Source of the DNA: Poseidonocella sp. HB161398
GTDB lineage: Bacteria > Pseudomonadota > Alphaproteobacteria > Rhodobacterales > Rhodobacteraceae
NCBI RefSeq assembly: GCF_005870025.1
Contig: NZ_VATA01000014.1
Location: forward strand, 83,463-147,462
Length of the DNA: 64,000 bases
Reading direction: 5' to 3'
The notes below the pieces were generated by a model, which did no database searches, had not been told where the DNA came from, and saw nothing but the letters and a program-made list of their open reading frames with translations. Both the position numbers and the translations under genes were made by a program. Below, piece by piece: positions 1 through 11,734 of the stretch. Every line of letters begins with the position of its first letter. Position 1 is the stretch's first letter.

Positions 1-2983
<2,983 letters not shown>

Positions 2984-3043
2984 GCGCGCGCCCCGCCTTT
3001 TCGTTTGCCTCCGCCCCCCGCGGCTCCTAGCACGGGGGGAACA

Positions 3044-3063
3044 GGCCCGCTGGGAGGCGGGCC
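3044..3063. terminator. GC hairpin between nrdF and the xylitol dehydrogenase gene
   Basis: Arms ggcccgc (3044-3050) and gcgggcc (3057-3063) pair perfectly around a 6-base loop. There is no T-run after it, so it is either a weak or factor-dependent terminator for nrdEF or an mRNA structure ahead of the next gene. Confidence 0.35.
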
Positions 3064-3090
3064 CCGGAGAGGCAGAGGGAGGAGCCGCGG

Positions 3091-4128
3091 ATGCAGGCGC
3101 TGGTGCTGGAGGAAAAGGGCAGGCTGTCGCTGAGGGAGGTGCCCGCGCCGGGACGTCCTGGCCCGCGCGAGGTGCGCATCGCCGTCCATACGGTCGGGAT
3201 CTGCGGCTCGGACGTGCATTACTACACCCATGGCCGGATCGGCCATTTCGTCGTCGAGGCGCCGATGATCCTCGGCCACGAGGCCGCGGGCACGGTGGTC
3301 GAATGCGGCGCCGGGGTCGAGACGCTGAAGGTCGGGGACCGCGTCTGCATGGAGCCGGGCATTCCCGATCCGGATTCGCGCGCCTCGAAGCTCGGGCTCT
3401 ACAATGTCGACCCGGCGGTCCGCTTCTGGGCGACGCCGCCGGTCGATGGCTGCCTGATGCCCGAGGTCGTCCATCCGGCGGCCTTCACCTACAAGCTGCC
3501 CGACAGCGTCTCCTTCGGCGAGGGCGCGATGGTCGAGCCTTTCGCCATCGGCCTTCAGGCGGCGCTGCGCGCGCGGATCCAGCCGGGCGACATCGCGGTC
3601 GTCACCGGCGCCGGGCCGATCGGCATGATGGTCGCGCTGGCCGCGCTGGCCGGGGGCTGCGCCAAGGTCATCGTCGCCGATCTGGCGCAGCCGAAGCTCG
3701 ACATCATCGGCGGCTATGCCGGGATCGAGACGGTGAATATCCGCGAGAGGAGCGCCGCGGCGGCAGTGGCGGCAGCGACCGGCGGCTGGGGCGCGGATGT
3801 GGTCTTCGAATGCTCGGGCGCCGCGCCCGCGGTGCTGGGCCTGCCGGCGCTGGCCCGGCCCGGCGGCGCGGTGGTGCTGGTCGGCATGCCGGTGGAGCCG
3901 GTGCCGATGGACATCGTCGGGCTGCAGGCGAAGGAGCTGCGCGTCGAGACGGTCTTCCGCTATGCCAATGTCTATGACCGCGCCGTCGCGCTGATCGCCT
4001 CGGGCAAGGTCGACCTGACCCCGCTGATCTCCGCCACGCTGCCCTTCGCCGAGAGCATCGCCGCCTTCGAGCGCGCGGCCGAGGCACGCGAAACGGATGT
4101 GAAGCTGCAGATCGCCCTGCCCGGCTGA
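3091..4128 (+). CDS. Zinc-dependent NAD(P) polyol dehydrogenase, xylitol/sorbitol dehydrogenase type
   Basis: This is a medium-chain alcohol dehydrogenase of 345 residues, probably oxidising xylitol to D-xylulose or a similar polyol. The catalytic zinc site is visible as [13 protein letters not shown] (Cys38) and GHEAAG (His63-Glu64), and a Rossmann loop GAGPIGMM follows at about residue 171. The segment after CMEPG, where many relatives have four structural-zinc cysteines, lacks them, as in the sorbitol/xylitol dehydrogenase branch. The start is supported by a gggaggag ribosome-binding site. No sugar transporter or kinase is adjacent; it stands alone between nrdF and an IS remnant. Substrate assignment is by family resemblance and could equally be sorbitol. 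Confidence 0.85.
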   Translation: MQALVLEEKGRLSLREVPAPGRPGPREVRIAVHTVGICGSDVHYYTHGRIGHFVVEAPMILGHEAAGTVVECGAGVETLKVGDRVCMEPGIPDPDSRASKLGLYNVDPAVRFWATPPVDGCLMPEVVHPAAFTYKLPDSVSFGEGAMVEPFAIGLQAALRARIQPGDIAVVTGAGPIGMMVALAALAGGCAKVIVADLAQPKLDIIGGYAGIETVNIRERSAAAAVAAATGGWGADVVFECSGAAPAVLGLPALARPGGAVVLVGMPVEPVPMDIVGLQAKELRVETVFRYANVYDRAVALIASGKVDLTPLISATLPFAESIAAFERAAEARETDVKLQIALPG

Positions 4129-4214
4129 GCCGCCGCCGCGTCCTGCGATCCGCCCCCCTGCCCTGGCGCAGGAAACGTCCCGCATCCCCCGGATCCGGCG
4201 AGTCCGGCGGTTTA

Positions 4215-4321
4215 GGCTATCAGATGCCGTAACGGGCCGGACGCTGCACCGCCGTTACCTCTTGCCGGAGACCGCGCCTGCTGCTGCCATTCCCGTTTCC
4301 AATTCTTGCGGAGGATGATGG
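4215..4321 (+). ncRNA. Candidate IS110 left-end / bridge-RNA region
   Basis: In the IS110 group the segment between the left end and the transposase encodes a structured bridge (seek) RNA that pairs with donor and target DNA. Here the 5' non-coding stretch contains a stem gtaacgg (4229-4235) / ccgttac (4252-4258) closing a 16-base loop, and ends in a cggagga ribosome-binding site before the transposase ATG. The assignment rests on position and this stem only; no homologue comparison was possible. Confidence 0.3.
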
Positions 4322-4322
4322 G

Positions 4323-5383
4323 ATGAAGCTCTTTGTCGGACTGGATGTATCGCTTTCGAAGACGGCGGTTTGCGTGCTCACCGAGCATGGCAAGATCGTC
4401 AGGGAGGTGGAAGTGGCCAGCGAACCGGAACCGCTGATCACATTGCTCACGGACCTGGATGGAACGACCGAGGCGATCGGGCTTGAAGCGGGACCGTTGT
4501 CGCGACGGCTGCACCGAGCGATGACCGATGCCGGCTTGTTCCCCGTCCTGATGGAAACCCGGCAGGTGAAGGGCGCCTTGAAGGCGATGCCGATCAAGAC
4601 GGATCGCCGCGATGCCGAAGGGATCGCGGCGATCCGTCTTGATCGGCTGGTTTCGCCCGGTCCACTGCAAGTCCATTTCCGCACAAGAGGTCCGCGCTTT
4701 ACTTGCAGCCCGAAAGTCCATTCAGAACGGCATTATCGCAATCGAAATGTCTCTGCGCGGTCTCCTGCGGAACTTTGGTCTCAAGGTGGGCGCCATCTCG
4801 CGCGGCAGGTTCGAGGCGCGGATCCGGGAGCTGGTGGCAGGCAACATGATGCTCGACGCCGCAGCAGAACCCATGCTGCGCGTTCGAGCGGCCCTTCGCC
4901 TGGAGTTGGCCGGACTGGAGAAGAGGGTCAGGCAGATGGCCTCCGAAGACCCTGTCTGCCGGCGTCTGATGACCATGCCCCCTCGCGGGACATTGCTGCG
5001 CAATGCCCTGCCGGGCAGCGGGTGTGGGTGCGGTCGTGGCACTCACTTATCGCTCCGCCGTCGACGACCCGACGCGCTTCCATTCGTCGAAGAATGTCGG
5101 CCCTTGGGTCGGCCTGACACCCTCGCGCAGCCAGTCCGGCGAGCGTGATGTCTCTGGCGGCATAACGAAGGCTGGAGACGTGAATCTCCGACGTGCCCTC
5201 TGCCAGGCCGCAACGGTCATGCTGAATAGAGCACGAGGCAACCCGCTTCGGACTTGGGCCACCCATGTTGCCAAACGTCGCGGGCGGAAGCGCGCGATGG
5301 TGGCTCTGGCCCGACGCATGGCTGTCGTGCTGCACCGCATGTGGGTCGATGGCTCGAGCTTCAGGATGGAAGCCATCATCTGA
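4323..5383 (+). pseudogene. IS110-family transposase, disrupted by two frame-changing lesions
   Basis: The N-terminus (MKLFVGLDVSLSKTAVCVL) and IGLEAG plus KTDRRDAEG supply the RuvC-like DEDD residues of IS110 transposases. The frame is lost around 4623-4650, continues in another frame (GWFRPVHCKSISAQEVRALL..., through DPVCRRLMTM near 4978), and is lost again. It resumes in a third frame at about 5020 (GVGAVVALTYRSAVDDPTRF... to MEAII), which is the C-terminal Transposase_20-like domain. All three pieces are in the right order and together give a near full-length protein of about 350 residues. The first lesion coincides with a perfect 25-bp palindrome and the second with an extra 40 bases. 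The product is almost certainly non-functional. Confidence 0.88.
4589..4647. repeat. Perfect 25-bp inverted repeat with a 9-base loop inside the transposase
   Basis: Arm 4589-4613 is the exact reverse complement of arm 4623-4647; the loop is gccgaaggg (4614-4622). The left arm encodes the conserved PIKTDRRD motif, and the right arm occupies the place where the conserved residues before GWFRPVH should be. The right arm therefore looks like a copy of the left arm written on the other strand, which also shifts the frame. Confidence 0.9.
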
Positions 5384-5849
5384 CACGACCTGTACCGCCT
5401 GCCTCGCTGCAGGCTCGCGAGGTCCCGAAGGGACGCGGTTCCCGTGATGTCGTGGTCTGGACCGTCGTCAGCCTGGCTGAGCACGCCTATGAGATGGACA
5501 CACCGGAACTGCATCGTACCAGCATCTTGTCGGCAGCCCGCAGGCTGACCACGGACCGAAGCATGTTCCCGAAGGACCTTGAACACGAGCCGCGACGAGG
5601 CAATCGAAGTGACAGCACCAAAGGAACCCGCAAGCGGGATTGGATCTCTTGACCGAAATCGCTTGATCGACGGGGACCCGTTACCGAAGGATGGTTAACA
5701 ATTTTGCACGCTCCGCATGTCCGGCACAGGCGCTCCGGGTCTGCCCGCCATGATCGCGGGCATCCGGCCGGCGGCGGCTGTCCCTGGCCGGCCCGCATCG
5801 CGCGGCCCTCACGCCAGGGGCCGCGCCTTTTTCCGCCGCCCCTGACCGC
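5384..5849. other. Gene-free stretch after the IS110 transposase
   Basis: No convincing gene is seen. Two adjacent stem-loops follow the transposase stop: cctcgc/gcgagg (5402-5407 and 5417-5422) and gtccc/gggac (5422-5426 and 5430-5434), then cccgc/gcggg at 5627-5638. The first part probably belongs to the IS right end. From about 5700 to 5849 it is host-like GC-rich DNA holding the 3' flank of the TetR gene. Confidence 0.5.
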
Positions 5850-6512
5850 TCACTCCGACACGGCGGCCAGCCCGGCCATGGCAAAGCGGTGGAAATGCTC
5901 GGCCAGCGCGCCGCGCGGCATCTCCGACAGCATCGCGGCGAAAGGGAAGAGCTGGCTGCGCCCCGCCACCACGAGCATCGCGCAGGGGCCGAGCACGCTC
6001 AGGAGGCAGCGCAGCAGCCGCGGATCCTCGCGCGGCAGCGCGGTGATCTCCGACAGGATCCCCAGCACGATCTCCAGCTTGGCGGCGATCTCGGCGCGCG
6101 GCAGCGCCGCCAGATGCGCGCTCGGCGCCAGCAGCTCGCGCCCCAGCACCCGCGCGGGCCAGCCGCCGGCATCCGCCGTGGTCTCGGCCAGCCCCTCGAT
6201 CAGCCGCCGCAGCTTCTCCGGGGCCGGCAGCGGCGCGCGCGCCAGCGCCTGCAGCCGGTCGGTGCTGACCAGCCGGTCATGCGCCTCGAGCAGCACCGCA
6301 CGGTAGAGCCCGGCGCGGTTGCCGAAATGGTAGTTGATCGAGGCCAGATCCGCCCCCGCCGCGGCGGCGACCACCTTGCTCGGCGTCTCGGCGAACCCGT
6401 GCTCGGCGATCAGCGCCCCGGCCGCCTCCAGGATGCGCCCACGCGTCGCCTCGCCATCGGTGCGCAGCACCCGCCCCGGCTTCGCCCCCTCGCCCTCTGC
6501 CTCTTCCGCCAT
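5850..6512 (-). CDS. TetR/AcrR-family repressor, YbiH/CecR-like
   Basis: This is a 220-residue repressor with an N-terminal helix-turn-helix (TRGRILEAAGALIAEHGFAETPSKVVAAAAGADLA..., then SINYHFGNRAGLYRAV) and a C-terminal ligand/dimer domain of the CecR type. A longer frame runs to 6557, but the ATG at 6510-6512 is preceded by ggggaggg at a good distance and is chosen. It is divergent from a ybhGFSR-type exporter operon, the arrangement seen for E. coli CecR (YbiH), whose relatives respond to toxic compounds. It very likely represses that operon and perhaps itself. Confidence 0.85.
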   Translation of the reverse strand: MAEEAEGEGAKPGRVLRTDGEATRGRILEAAGALIAEHGFAETPSKVVAAAAGADLASINYHFGNRAGLYRAVLLEAHDRLVSTDRLQALARAPLPAPEKLRRLIEGLAETTADAGGWPARVLGRELLAPSAHLAALPRAEIAAKLEIVLGILSEITALPREDPRLLRCLLSVLGPCAMLVVAGRSQLFPFAAMLSEMPRGALAEHFHRFAMAGLAAVSE

Positions 6513-6578
6513 CCTGCGCCCTCCCCTTTTTGTCGCGGCACATTCGGCATCCGGCATATTGATGCGGTCGCCGAGGTA

Positions 6579-6595
6579 GTTTAAATCTGGTTTAA
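6579..6595. promoter_or_regulatory. Candidate operator between the TetR repressor and the ybhG operon
   Basis: An AT-rich island in GC-rich DNA carries gtttaa twice (6579-6584 and 6590-6595), 11 bp apart. The inner part, ttaaa-tctgg-tttaa (6581-6595), is an inverted repeat. It lies 48 bp upstream of the exporter start, where a TetR-type site would block transcription. Confidence 0.45.
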
Positions 6596-6643
6596 TCTAT
6601 CTCGGCAACCGGCAGGCCGCAACCTCGGCAACAGGAGCCCCCG

Positions 6644-7675
6644 ATGAAGAAACTCCTCGCGTTCGTTCTCGCAGCGGCCCTTCTGGGGGGCGGCGGCTGG
6701 TGGTGGTTCTCCCGCGGCAATGGCGAGGAGGGCGTCGTGGTGCTGCATGGCAATGTCGATATCCGCCAGGTCTCGCTGGCCTTCGACGGGTCCGGGCGGA
6801 TCACCGAGCTGGGCGCCGAGGAGGGCGACGCGGTCTCCCGGGGCCAGGTGATCGGCAAGCTCGACACCACCACGCTGGAGCTGCAGGCGCGCCAGGCCGA
6901 GGCCCAGGTCGAGGCCGCGCGCCAGACGCTGAACCAGCTCAGGAACGGCACGCGCCCCGAGGAAATCGCCCAGGCCCGCGCCCAGCTTGCCTCGGCCGAG
7001 GCGACGGCCGAACGCGCCAAGCAGGATCTGGCCCGCGCCCGCAGCCTCCTGACCTCGGCCAGCGCGGCGGTCAGCGGCCAGGCGGTGGACCACGCCCAGG
7101 CCGAATTCGACGTCGCCAATGCCTCGGTCGACGAGGCCCGCGCCGCGCTGGAACTGGCCGAGGCCGGGCCGCGCGAGGAGGAGATCGCCTCGGCCGAGGC
7201 CGATCTGGCCGCCGCGGAGGCGGCGCTGGCGCTGCTGCGCCACCAGATCGACCAGGGCACGCTGCGCGCCCCGATCGACGCCGTGGTCCGCTCGCGGCTG
7301 CTGGAGCCCGGCGACCAGGCCAGCGCCTCGATCCCGGTCTTCGCGCTGGCCGTGACCGATCCGAAATGGATCCGCCTCTATGCCAGCGAGACCGATCTGG
7401 GCCGCATCCGCCCGGGCCAGGCGGCCGAGGTCAGCACCGACAGCCATCCCGGCGAGGTCGTCGAGGGCAAGGTCGGCTACATCTCCTCGGTGGCCGAATT
7501 CACCCCCAAATCCGTCCAGACCGAGGAGCTGCGCACCAGCCTGGTCTACGAGGTCCGCGTCACCGTCGACGACACCGAGAACCGCCTGCGCCTGGGCCAG
7601 CCGGTCACGGTGCGGCTGGTCGCCAATGACGCCGCCGCCCCCGCAGCCAGCGGCGCGGATGGCAGCGGATCGTGA
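6644..7675 (+). CDS. ybhG: Membrane fusion (HlyD-family) protein of an ABC exporter
   Basis: This 343-residue periplasmic adaptor links the inner-membrane ABC pump to an outer-membrane channel. The N-terminus is a membrane anchor (MKKLLAFVLAAALLGGGGWWWF). A biotinyl-lipoyl half (FDGSGRITELGAEEGDAVSRGQVIGKLD) follows, then a long alanine/glutamate-rich coiled-coil hairpin (about residues 80-200), then the second lipoyl half (TLRAPIDAVVRSRLLEPGDQ) and a beta-barrel domain. It is the first gene of a four-gene operon with ybhF, ybhS and ybhR homologues; its stop overlaps the next start by GTGA. A candidate repressor site lies just upstream. Confidence 0.9.
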   Translation: MKKLLAFVLAAALLGGGGWWWFSRGNGEEGVVVLHGNVDIRQVSLAFDGSGRITELGAEEGDAVSRGQVIGKLDTTTLELQARQAEAQVEAARQTLNQLRNGTRPEEIAQARAQLASAEATAERAKQDLARARSLLTSASAAVSGQAVDHAQAEFDVANASVDEARAALELAEAGPREEEIASAEADLAAAEAALALLRHQIDQGTLRAPIDAVVRSRLLEPGDQASASIPVFALAVTDPKWIRLYASETDLGRIRPGQAAEVSTDSHPGEVVEGKVGYISSVAEFTPKSVQTEELRTSLVYEVRVTVDDTENRLRLGQPVTVRLVANDAAAPAASGADGSGS

Positions 7676-9456
7676 GCGCCCGGCCCCCCATCGTTGCCGC
7701 CGAGGGGCTGAGAAAGACCTTCGAGGGCCCGGATGGCGGCGAGGTCGCGGCCCTGGACGGGCTGACCCTGCAGATGCGCCCGGGCGAGCTGACCGCGCTG
7801 GTCGGGCCCGACGGGGCGGGCAAGACGACGCTGATCCGGATGGTGGCGGGGCTCCTGAGGCCCGAGGCCGGGACGCTGCAGGTGCTGGGGCGCGACGTGA
7901 CCGCCGACCCGCAGGGGGTGCAGGACCGCATCAGCTACATGCCGCAGCGCTTCGGGCTCTATGACGATCTCAGCGTGCAGGAGAACCTGGATCTCTATGC
8001 CGATCTGCATGGCGTGCCCGGCGAAGAGCGGCGCGAGCGCTTCGCCCGGATGCTGGAGATGACCGATCTGGCGCGCTTCACCGCGCGGCCCGCGGGCAAG
8101 CTCTCGGGCGGGATGAAGCAGAAGCTGGGGCTCGCCTGCACGCTGGTGCGCTCGCCCGAGCTCCTGCTGCTCGACGAGCCCAGCGTCGGCGTCGACCCGC
8201 TGTCGCGGCGCGACCTTTGGAAGATCGTCCAGCAGCTCGTCGACGAGGAACAGCTGAGCGTGCTGGTCAGCACCGCCTACATGGACGAGGCCGAGCGCTG
8301 CGCCCAGGTCTGGGTGCTCAACCGCGGCAAGGTGCTCGACCGCGGCACGCCGGAGGAGCTGCGCGCCCGCGCCCGCGGCCTGACCTTCCTGGCGGTGCCG
8401 CCCGCGGGGATGCGCGCGCGCGAGCTGCAGGCGCGGATGGTCGACGCCCCGCGCGAGGTGGTCGATGCGGTCCCGGCCGGCGGCCGGGTGCGCTTCATCC
8501 GCCAGCCCGGGGCCGACGAGGCGGCGCTCGGCACGCTCCTTGCCGGGGCCGAGCTCCTGCCGCGCGAGGAGGAGCTCGAGGACACGTTCATGATGCTGCT
8601 GCGCCAGCATGCGGCCGAGACCGCCGGCGACCCCGCCGCGGCCCCGGCGCCCGCGCCCGCGCTCGATCCCGCCCGCGGGGCGGCGCCCGCCGCCGCGGCC
8701 GGGCCGGTGATCGAGGTGCGCGACCTGGTGCGCAAGTTCGGCGATTTCACCGCCGTCGCCAGCACCTCCTTCGACGTGATGCCGGGCGAGATCTTCGGCC
8801 TTCTGGGCCCGAACGGCGCGGGCAAGACGACGACCTTCCGCATGCTCTGCGGCCTCCTTCCCGCGACCAGCGGCAAGCTCGACGTGGGCGGGCGCGACCT
8901 GCGCAGCGCCCGTGCAAGGGCCCGCGCCGGGATCGGCTATGTCTCGCAGAAATTCGCGCTCTACGGCAATCTTTCGGTGCGCGAGAACCTGGAATTCTTC
9001 GGCGGCGCCTACGGGCTGCGCGGGCGGGCGCTGAAGGCCCGCGTCGCCGCCGCGCTGGAGGAGTTCGAGCTTGATCCCGGGGCGCGCAGCGGCGACCTGC
9101 CCGCGGGCTACAAGCAGCGGCTGGCGATGGCGGCGGGGCTGCTGCACCAGCCGGGGATCCTCTTTCTCGACGAGCCGACGAGCGGCATCGACCCGCTGGC
9201 GCGGCGCGCCTTCTGGCGGACGATCACCGCGCTCTCGGCGCAGGGCGTGACGGTGATCGTCACCACCCATTTCATGGAAGAGGCCGAGTACTGCGACCGG
9301 ATCGCCATCCAGGACGCGGGCGAGATGCTGATCATCGGCACCCCGCGCGAGGTGCGCGCCGAGGCCGGGACGGCCGGCACCGACATGAACGCCGCCTTCA
9401 TCGGCATCGTCGAGCAGGCGCGGGCCCGGCGGCGGGACGCGGAGGCGGCGGCATGA
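7672..9456 (+). CDS. ybhF: Exporter ABC ATPase with two fused nucleotide-binding domains
   Basis: The 594-residue cytoplasmic protein contains two complete ATPase modules. The first has GPDGAGKTT (Walker A), LSGGMKQKLGLA (signature) and LLLLDEPSVGVDP (Walker B). The second has GPNGAGKTT, a signature degraded to LPAGYKQRLAMA, and ILFLDEPTSGIDP. An alanine/proline-rich linker (about residues 315-345) joins them. This layout matches YbhF of the E. coli YbhFSR drug exporter. The start is a GTG overlapping the ybhG stop. The weaker signature in the second half suggests unequal sites, which is common in such fusions. Confidence 0.92.
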   Translation: MSARPPIVAAEGLRKTFEGPDGGEVAALDGLTLQMRPGELTALVGPDGAGKTTLIRMVAGLLRPEAGTLQVLGRDVTADPQGVQDRISYMPQRFGLYDDLSVQENLDLYADLHGVPGEERRERFARMLEMTDLARFTARPAGKLSGGMKQKLGLACTLVRSPELLLLDEPSVGVDPLSRRDLWKIVQQLVDEEQLSVLVSTAYMDEAERCAQVWVLNRGKVLDRGTPEELRARARGLTFLAVPPAGMRARELQARMVDAPREVVDAVPAGGRVRFIRQPGADEAALGTLLAGAELLPREEELEDTFMMLLRQHAAETAGDPAAAPAPAPALDPARGAAPAAAAGPVIEVRDLVRKFGDFTAVASTSFDVMPGEIFGLLGPNGAGKTTTFRMLCGLLPATSGKLDVGGRDLRSARARARAGIGYVSQKFALYGNLSVRENLEFFGGAYGLRGRALKARVAAALEEFELDPGARSGDLPAGYKQRLAMAAGLLHQPGILFLDEPTSGIDPLARRAFWRTITALSAQGVTVIVTTHFMEEAEYCDRIAIQDAGEMLIIGTPREVRAEAGTAGTDMNAAFIGIVEQARARRRDAEAAA

Positions 9457-10583
9457 GGCTGTCCGGCACGCTCTCGCGCCTTGCCGCGCTGACCCGCAAG
9501 GAGACCCGGCAGATGCTGCGCGACCGCAGCAACCTGATGGTCGGCTTCCTGCTTCCCTTGGTGCTGATCCTGCTCTTCGGCTACGGGCTGTCCTTCGACG
9601 TCAAGGATGCCCGCATCGCGGTGGTGATGCAGAACGACTCGCTGCCCGCGCGCGAGGCGGCGATGGGGCTGACCGGCTCGGACTACCTCTCGCCGGTCTG
9701 GATCCACTCGATGCAGCAGGCCGAGGAGATGATGATGGCCGGCGAGGTCGACGCGATCCTGCGGGTGCCGCACGACTTCCTGCGCCAGCTCGCGCTCGGC
9801 GACGCGCGGGTGCAGCTGATCCTCAACGGCGTCGACTCGAACACCGCCAGCTCGGTGGAAAGCTATGTCAGCGGCGCGCTCGCCGTGCCCTTCGCCCAGC
9901 TCGCCGACCGCCGGGGCGGCAAGGCGGCGTCTTCGGGCCAGGCGGTGATCGTGCAGCGCACCTGGTTCAACGAGCCGGGCGAGAGCACCTGGTTTCTGGT
10001 GCCCGGGCTGATCGTGCTGATCCTGACGCTGGTCGGCGCGCTCCTGACCTCGCTTCTGGTCGCGCGGGAATGGGAGCGGGGCACGATGGAGTCGCTCTTC
10101 GTCACCCCGGTCCGGCCGCTGGAGCTGGTGCTGTCGAAGCTCGCCCCCTACATGGTGATCGGCGCGATCGACCTGGCCATGTGCCTGGCGACGGCGCGCT
10201 GGCTCTTCGAGGTGCCGATGCGCGGGTCGCTCGCCGCCATTGTCGGGGTCTCGATGCTCTACCTGCTGGTCTCGCTGTCGCTGGGGCTCCTGATCTCGGC
10301 GGCGATGCGCAACCAGTTCGCCGCCAGCCAGCTGGCGCTGCTGACCAGCTTCATGCCGGCGATCATGCTCTCGGGCTTCGTCTTCGACCTGCGCAACGTG
10401 CCGGTGGTGATCCAGGTCGTGTCGCAGTTCCTGCCCGCCACCCATTTCATGGGGCTGATCAAGACGCTTTTCATGGCCGGCGACAACTGGCCCGAGATCT
10501 GGCGCACCAGCGCGATCCTCGCGCTCTATGCCGTCATCCTGATCGCGCTGACCCGCCGCGCGCTGAAGAAGAAGCTGGACTGA
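9453..10583 (+). CDS. ybhS: ABC-2 type exporter permease, first of a pair
   Basis: This 376-residue inner-membrane permease has an N-terminal membrane helix (LMVGFLLPLVLILLFGYGLSFDV), a periplasmic domain of about 150 residues, and five more hydrophobic segments from about residue 180. The SLLVAREWERGTMESLFVTPV motif is diagnostic of ABC2_membrane_3 proteins. ATGA overlap with ybhF couples their translation. It should pair with the YbhR homologue that follows. Confidence 0.9.
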   Translation: MRLSGTLSRLAALTRKETRQMLRDRSNLMVGFLLPLVLILLFGYGLSFDVKDARIAVVMQNDSLPAREAAMGLTGSDYLSPVWIHSMQQAEEMMMAGEVDAILRVPHDFLRQLALGDARVQLILNGVDSNTASSVESYVSGALAVPFAQLADRRGGKAASSGQAVIVQRTWFNEPGESTWFLVPGLIVLILTLVGALLTSLLVAREWERGTMESLFVTPVRPLELVLSKLAPYMVIGAIDLAMCLATARWLFEVPMRGSLAAIVGVSMLYLLVSLSLGLLISAAMRNQFAASQLALLTSFMPAIMLSGFVFDLRNVPVVIQVVSQFLPATHFMGLIKTLFMAGDNWPEIWRTSAILALYAVILIALTRRALKKKLD

Positions 10584-10587
10584 GCCC

Positions 10588-11700
10588 ATGGCCGGAGCCC
10601 TCGCCTATCTCGCCCAGATCCTGTTCCTGATCCGCAAGGAGCTGCGCGACCTCTTCAAGGACCGCTCCAGCCGGGCGCTGCTGATCGCCCCGGCGATCAT
10701 CCAGTCGCTGCTCTTCGGCTATGGCGGCACCTTCGACCTGACCCATGTGCCCTATGCGCTGCTCGACCAGAGCCGCGGCAGCGCCTCGCGCGAGCTGGTC
10801 GCGCGGCTCGACGGCACCGGCGTCTTCGAGCGCGAGGCGACGCTGTCGAGCGCCAGCCAGATCGCCGGGCAGATCGATGCCGGGCGGGTGCTGCTGGCGG
10901 TGTCGATCCCGCCGGATTTCGAGACGCTGCTGGCGGCGGGCAGCGAGGCGCCGGTGCAGGTGATCCTCGACGGGCGGAACTCGGCCACGGCCAGCGCCGC
11001 GGCGGGCTATGTCGCCTCGGTCGTGGCCGCCTTCAATGCCGAGCGCGGCAATGCCCCGGCGGTGACCATCGACCGGCGCGCCTGGTTCAACCCCAACCTG
11101 CAGTCGCGCTGGAACCTGATGCCCGCGCTGATCGCGGCGCTGAGCATGCTGCAGACGCTGATGCTCTCGGCCATGTCGGTGGCGCGCGAGCGCGAGCAGG
11201 GCACCTTCGACCAGCTCCTCGTCACGCCGCTGACGCCCACGCAGATCCTGATCGGCAAGGCGCTGCCCACGATGGCGGTGGGCATCCTGCAATCGACGCT
11301 GATCTTCCTGGTGATCCTGTTCTGGTTCCGCATCCCGATCAGCGGCTCGGTGCCGCTGCTCTACCTGGGCCTGGCCAGCTTCACCCTGGCCTCGGTCGGC
11401 ATCGGCCTGTCGATCTCGGCGGTGTCGCTGAACATGCAGCAGGCGATGCTCTACACCTTCCTGCTGGTGATGCCGCTGATGCTGCTGTCGGGGATGATCA
11501 CGCCGGTCGCCAACATGCCCGAGATCCTGCAGATCGCCACCTATGCCAATCCGCTGCGCTTCGGCATCGACCTGGTGCGGCGGGTCTACCTTGAGGGCGC
11601 GGGCCTGTCGGACATCGCCTTCGACTTCGTGCCGCTGCTGTGCATCGCGGCGGTGACGCTGCCGCTGGCGGCCTGGCTCTTCCGCAACCGCCTGTCATGA
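10588..11700 (+). CDS. ybhR: ABC-2 type exporter permease, second of a pair
   Basis: This 370-residue permease has the same architecture as the preceding gene: an N-terminal helix (ALLIAPAIIQSLLFGYGGTFDL), a large periplasmic domain, and a C-terminal five-helix bundle containing SVAREREQGTFDQLLVTPLTP. The two probably form a heterodimer powered by the YbhF homologue. In E. coli the YbhFSR pump is linked to resistance to cephalosporins and to tetracycline-type compounds; the substrate here is not known. It is the last gene of the operon, followed by a strong hairpin. Confidence 0.9.
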   Translation: MAGALAYLAQILFLIRKELRDLFKDRSSRALLIAPAIIQSLLFGYGGTFDLTHVPYALLDQSRGSASRELVARLDGTGVFEREATLSSASQIAGQIDAGRVLLAVSIPPDFETLLAAGSEAPVQVILDGRNSATASAAAGYVASVVAAFNAERGNAPAVTIDRRAWFNPNLQSRWNLMPALIAALSMLQTLMLSAMSVAREREQGTFDQLLVTPLTPTQILIGKALPTMAVGILQSTLIFLVILFWFRIPISGSVPLLYLGLASFTLASVGIGLSISAVSLNMQQAMLYTFLLVMPLMLLSGMITPVANMPEILQIATYANPLRFGIDLVRRVYLEGAGLSDIAFDFVPLLCIAAVTLPLAAWLFRNRLS

Positions 11701-11702
11701 GG

Positions 11703-11728
11703 GGCGCGGCCCGGGACGGGGCCGCGCC
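11703..11728. terminator. Bidirectional GC hairpin between convergent genes
   Basis: Arms ggcgcggccc (11703-11712) and gggccgcgcc (11719-11728) pair perfectly with a 6-base loop. It sits in the 34-base gap between the convergent ybhR homologue and the sugar-binding protein gene. No T-run is present on either side. Confidence 0.6.
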
Positions 11729-11734
11729 GGGGGC

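Larger units (their letters stand above)
4215..5700 (+). mobile_element. Decayed IS110-family insertion element (boundaries approximate)
   Basis: The element is recognised from its transposase remnant at 4323-5383. Non-coding flanks of about 110 bases upstream and up to about 300 bases downstream carry stem-loops. IS110 elements have no long terminal inverted repeats, so the ends cannot be fixed by eye; the limits given are estimates. The transposase is broken in two places, so the element is probably immobile. Confidence 0.6.

Noticed and set aside
4212..4721. Minus-strand frames repeating a KTDRRD motif opposite the IS110 transposase
   Set aside because: The motif appears on both strands only because of the 25-bp palindrome; no separate gene is supported.
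5254..5652. Small open frames in the IS110 downstream flank
   Set aside because: They have no ribosome site, no recognisable motif and overlap the transposase C-terminus.
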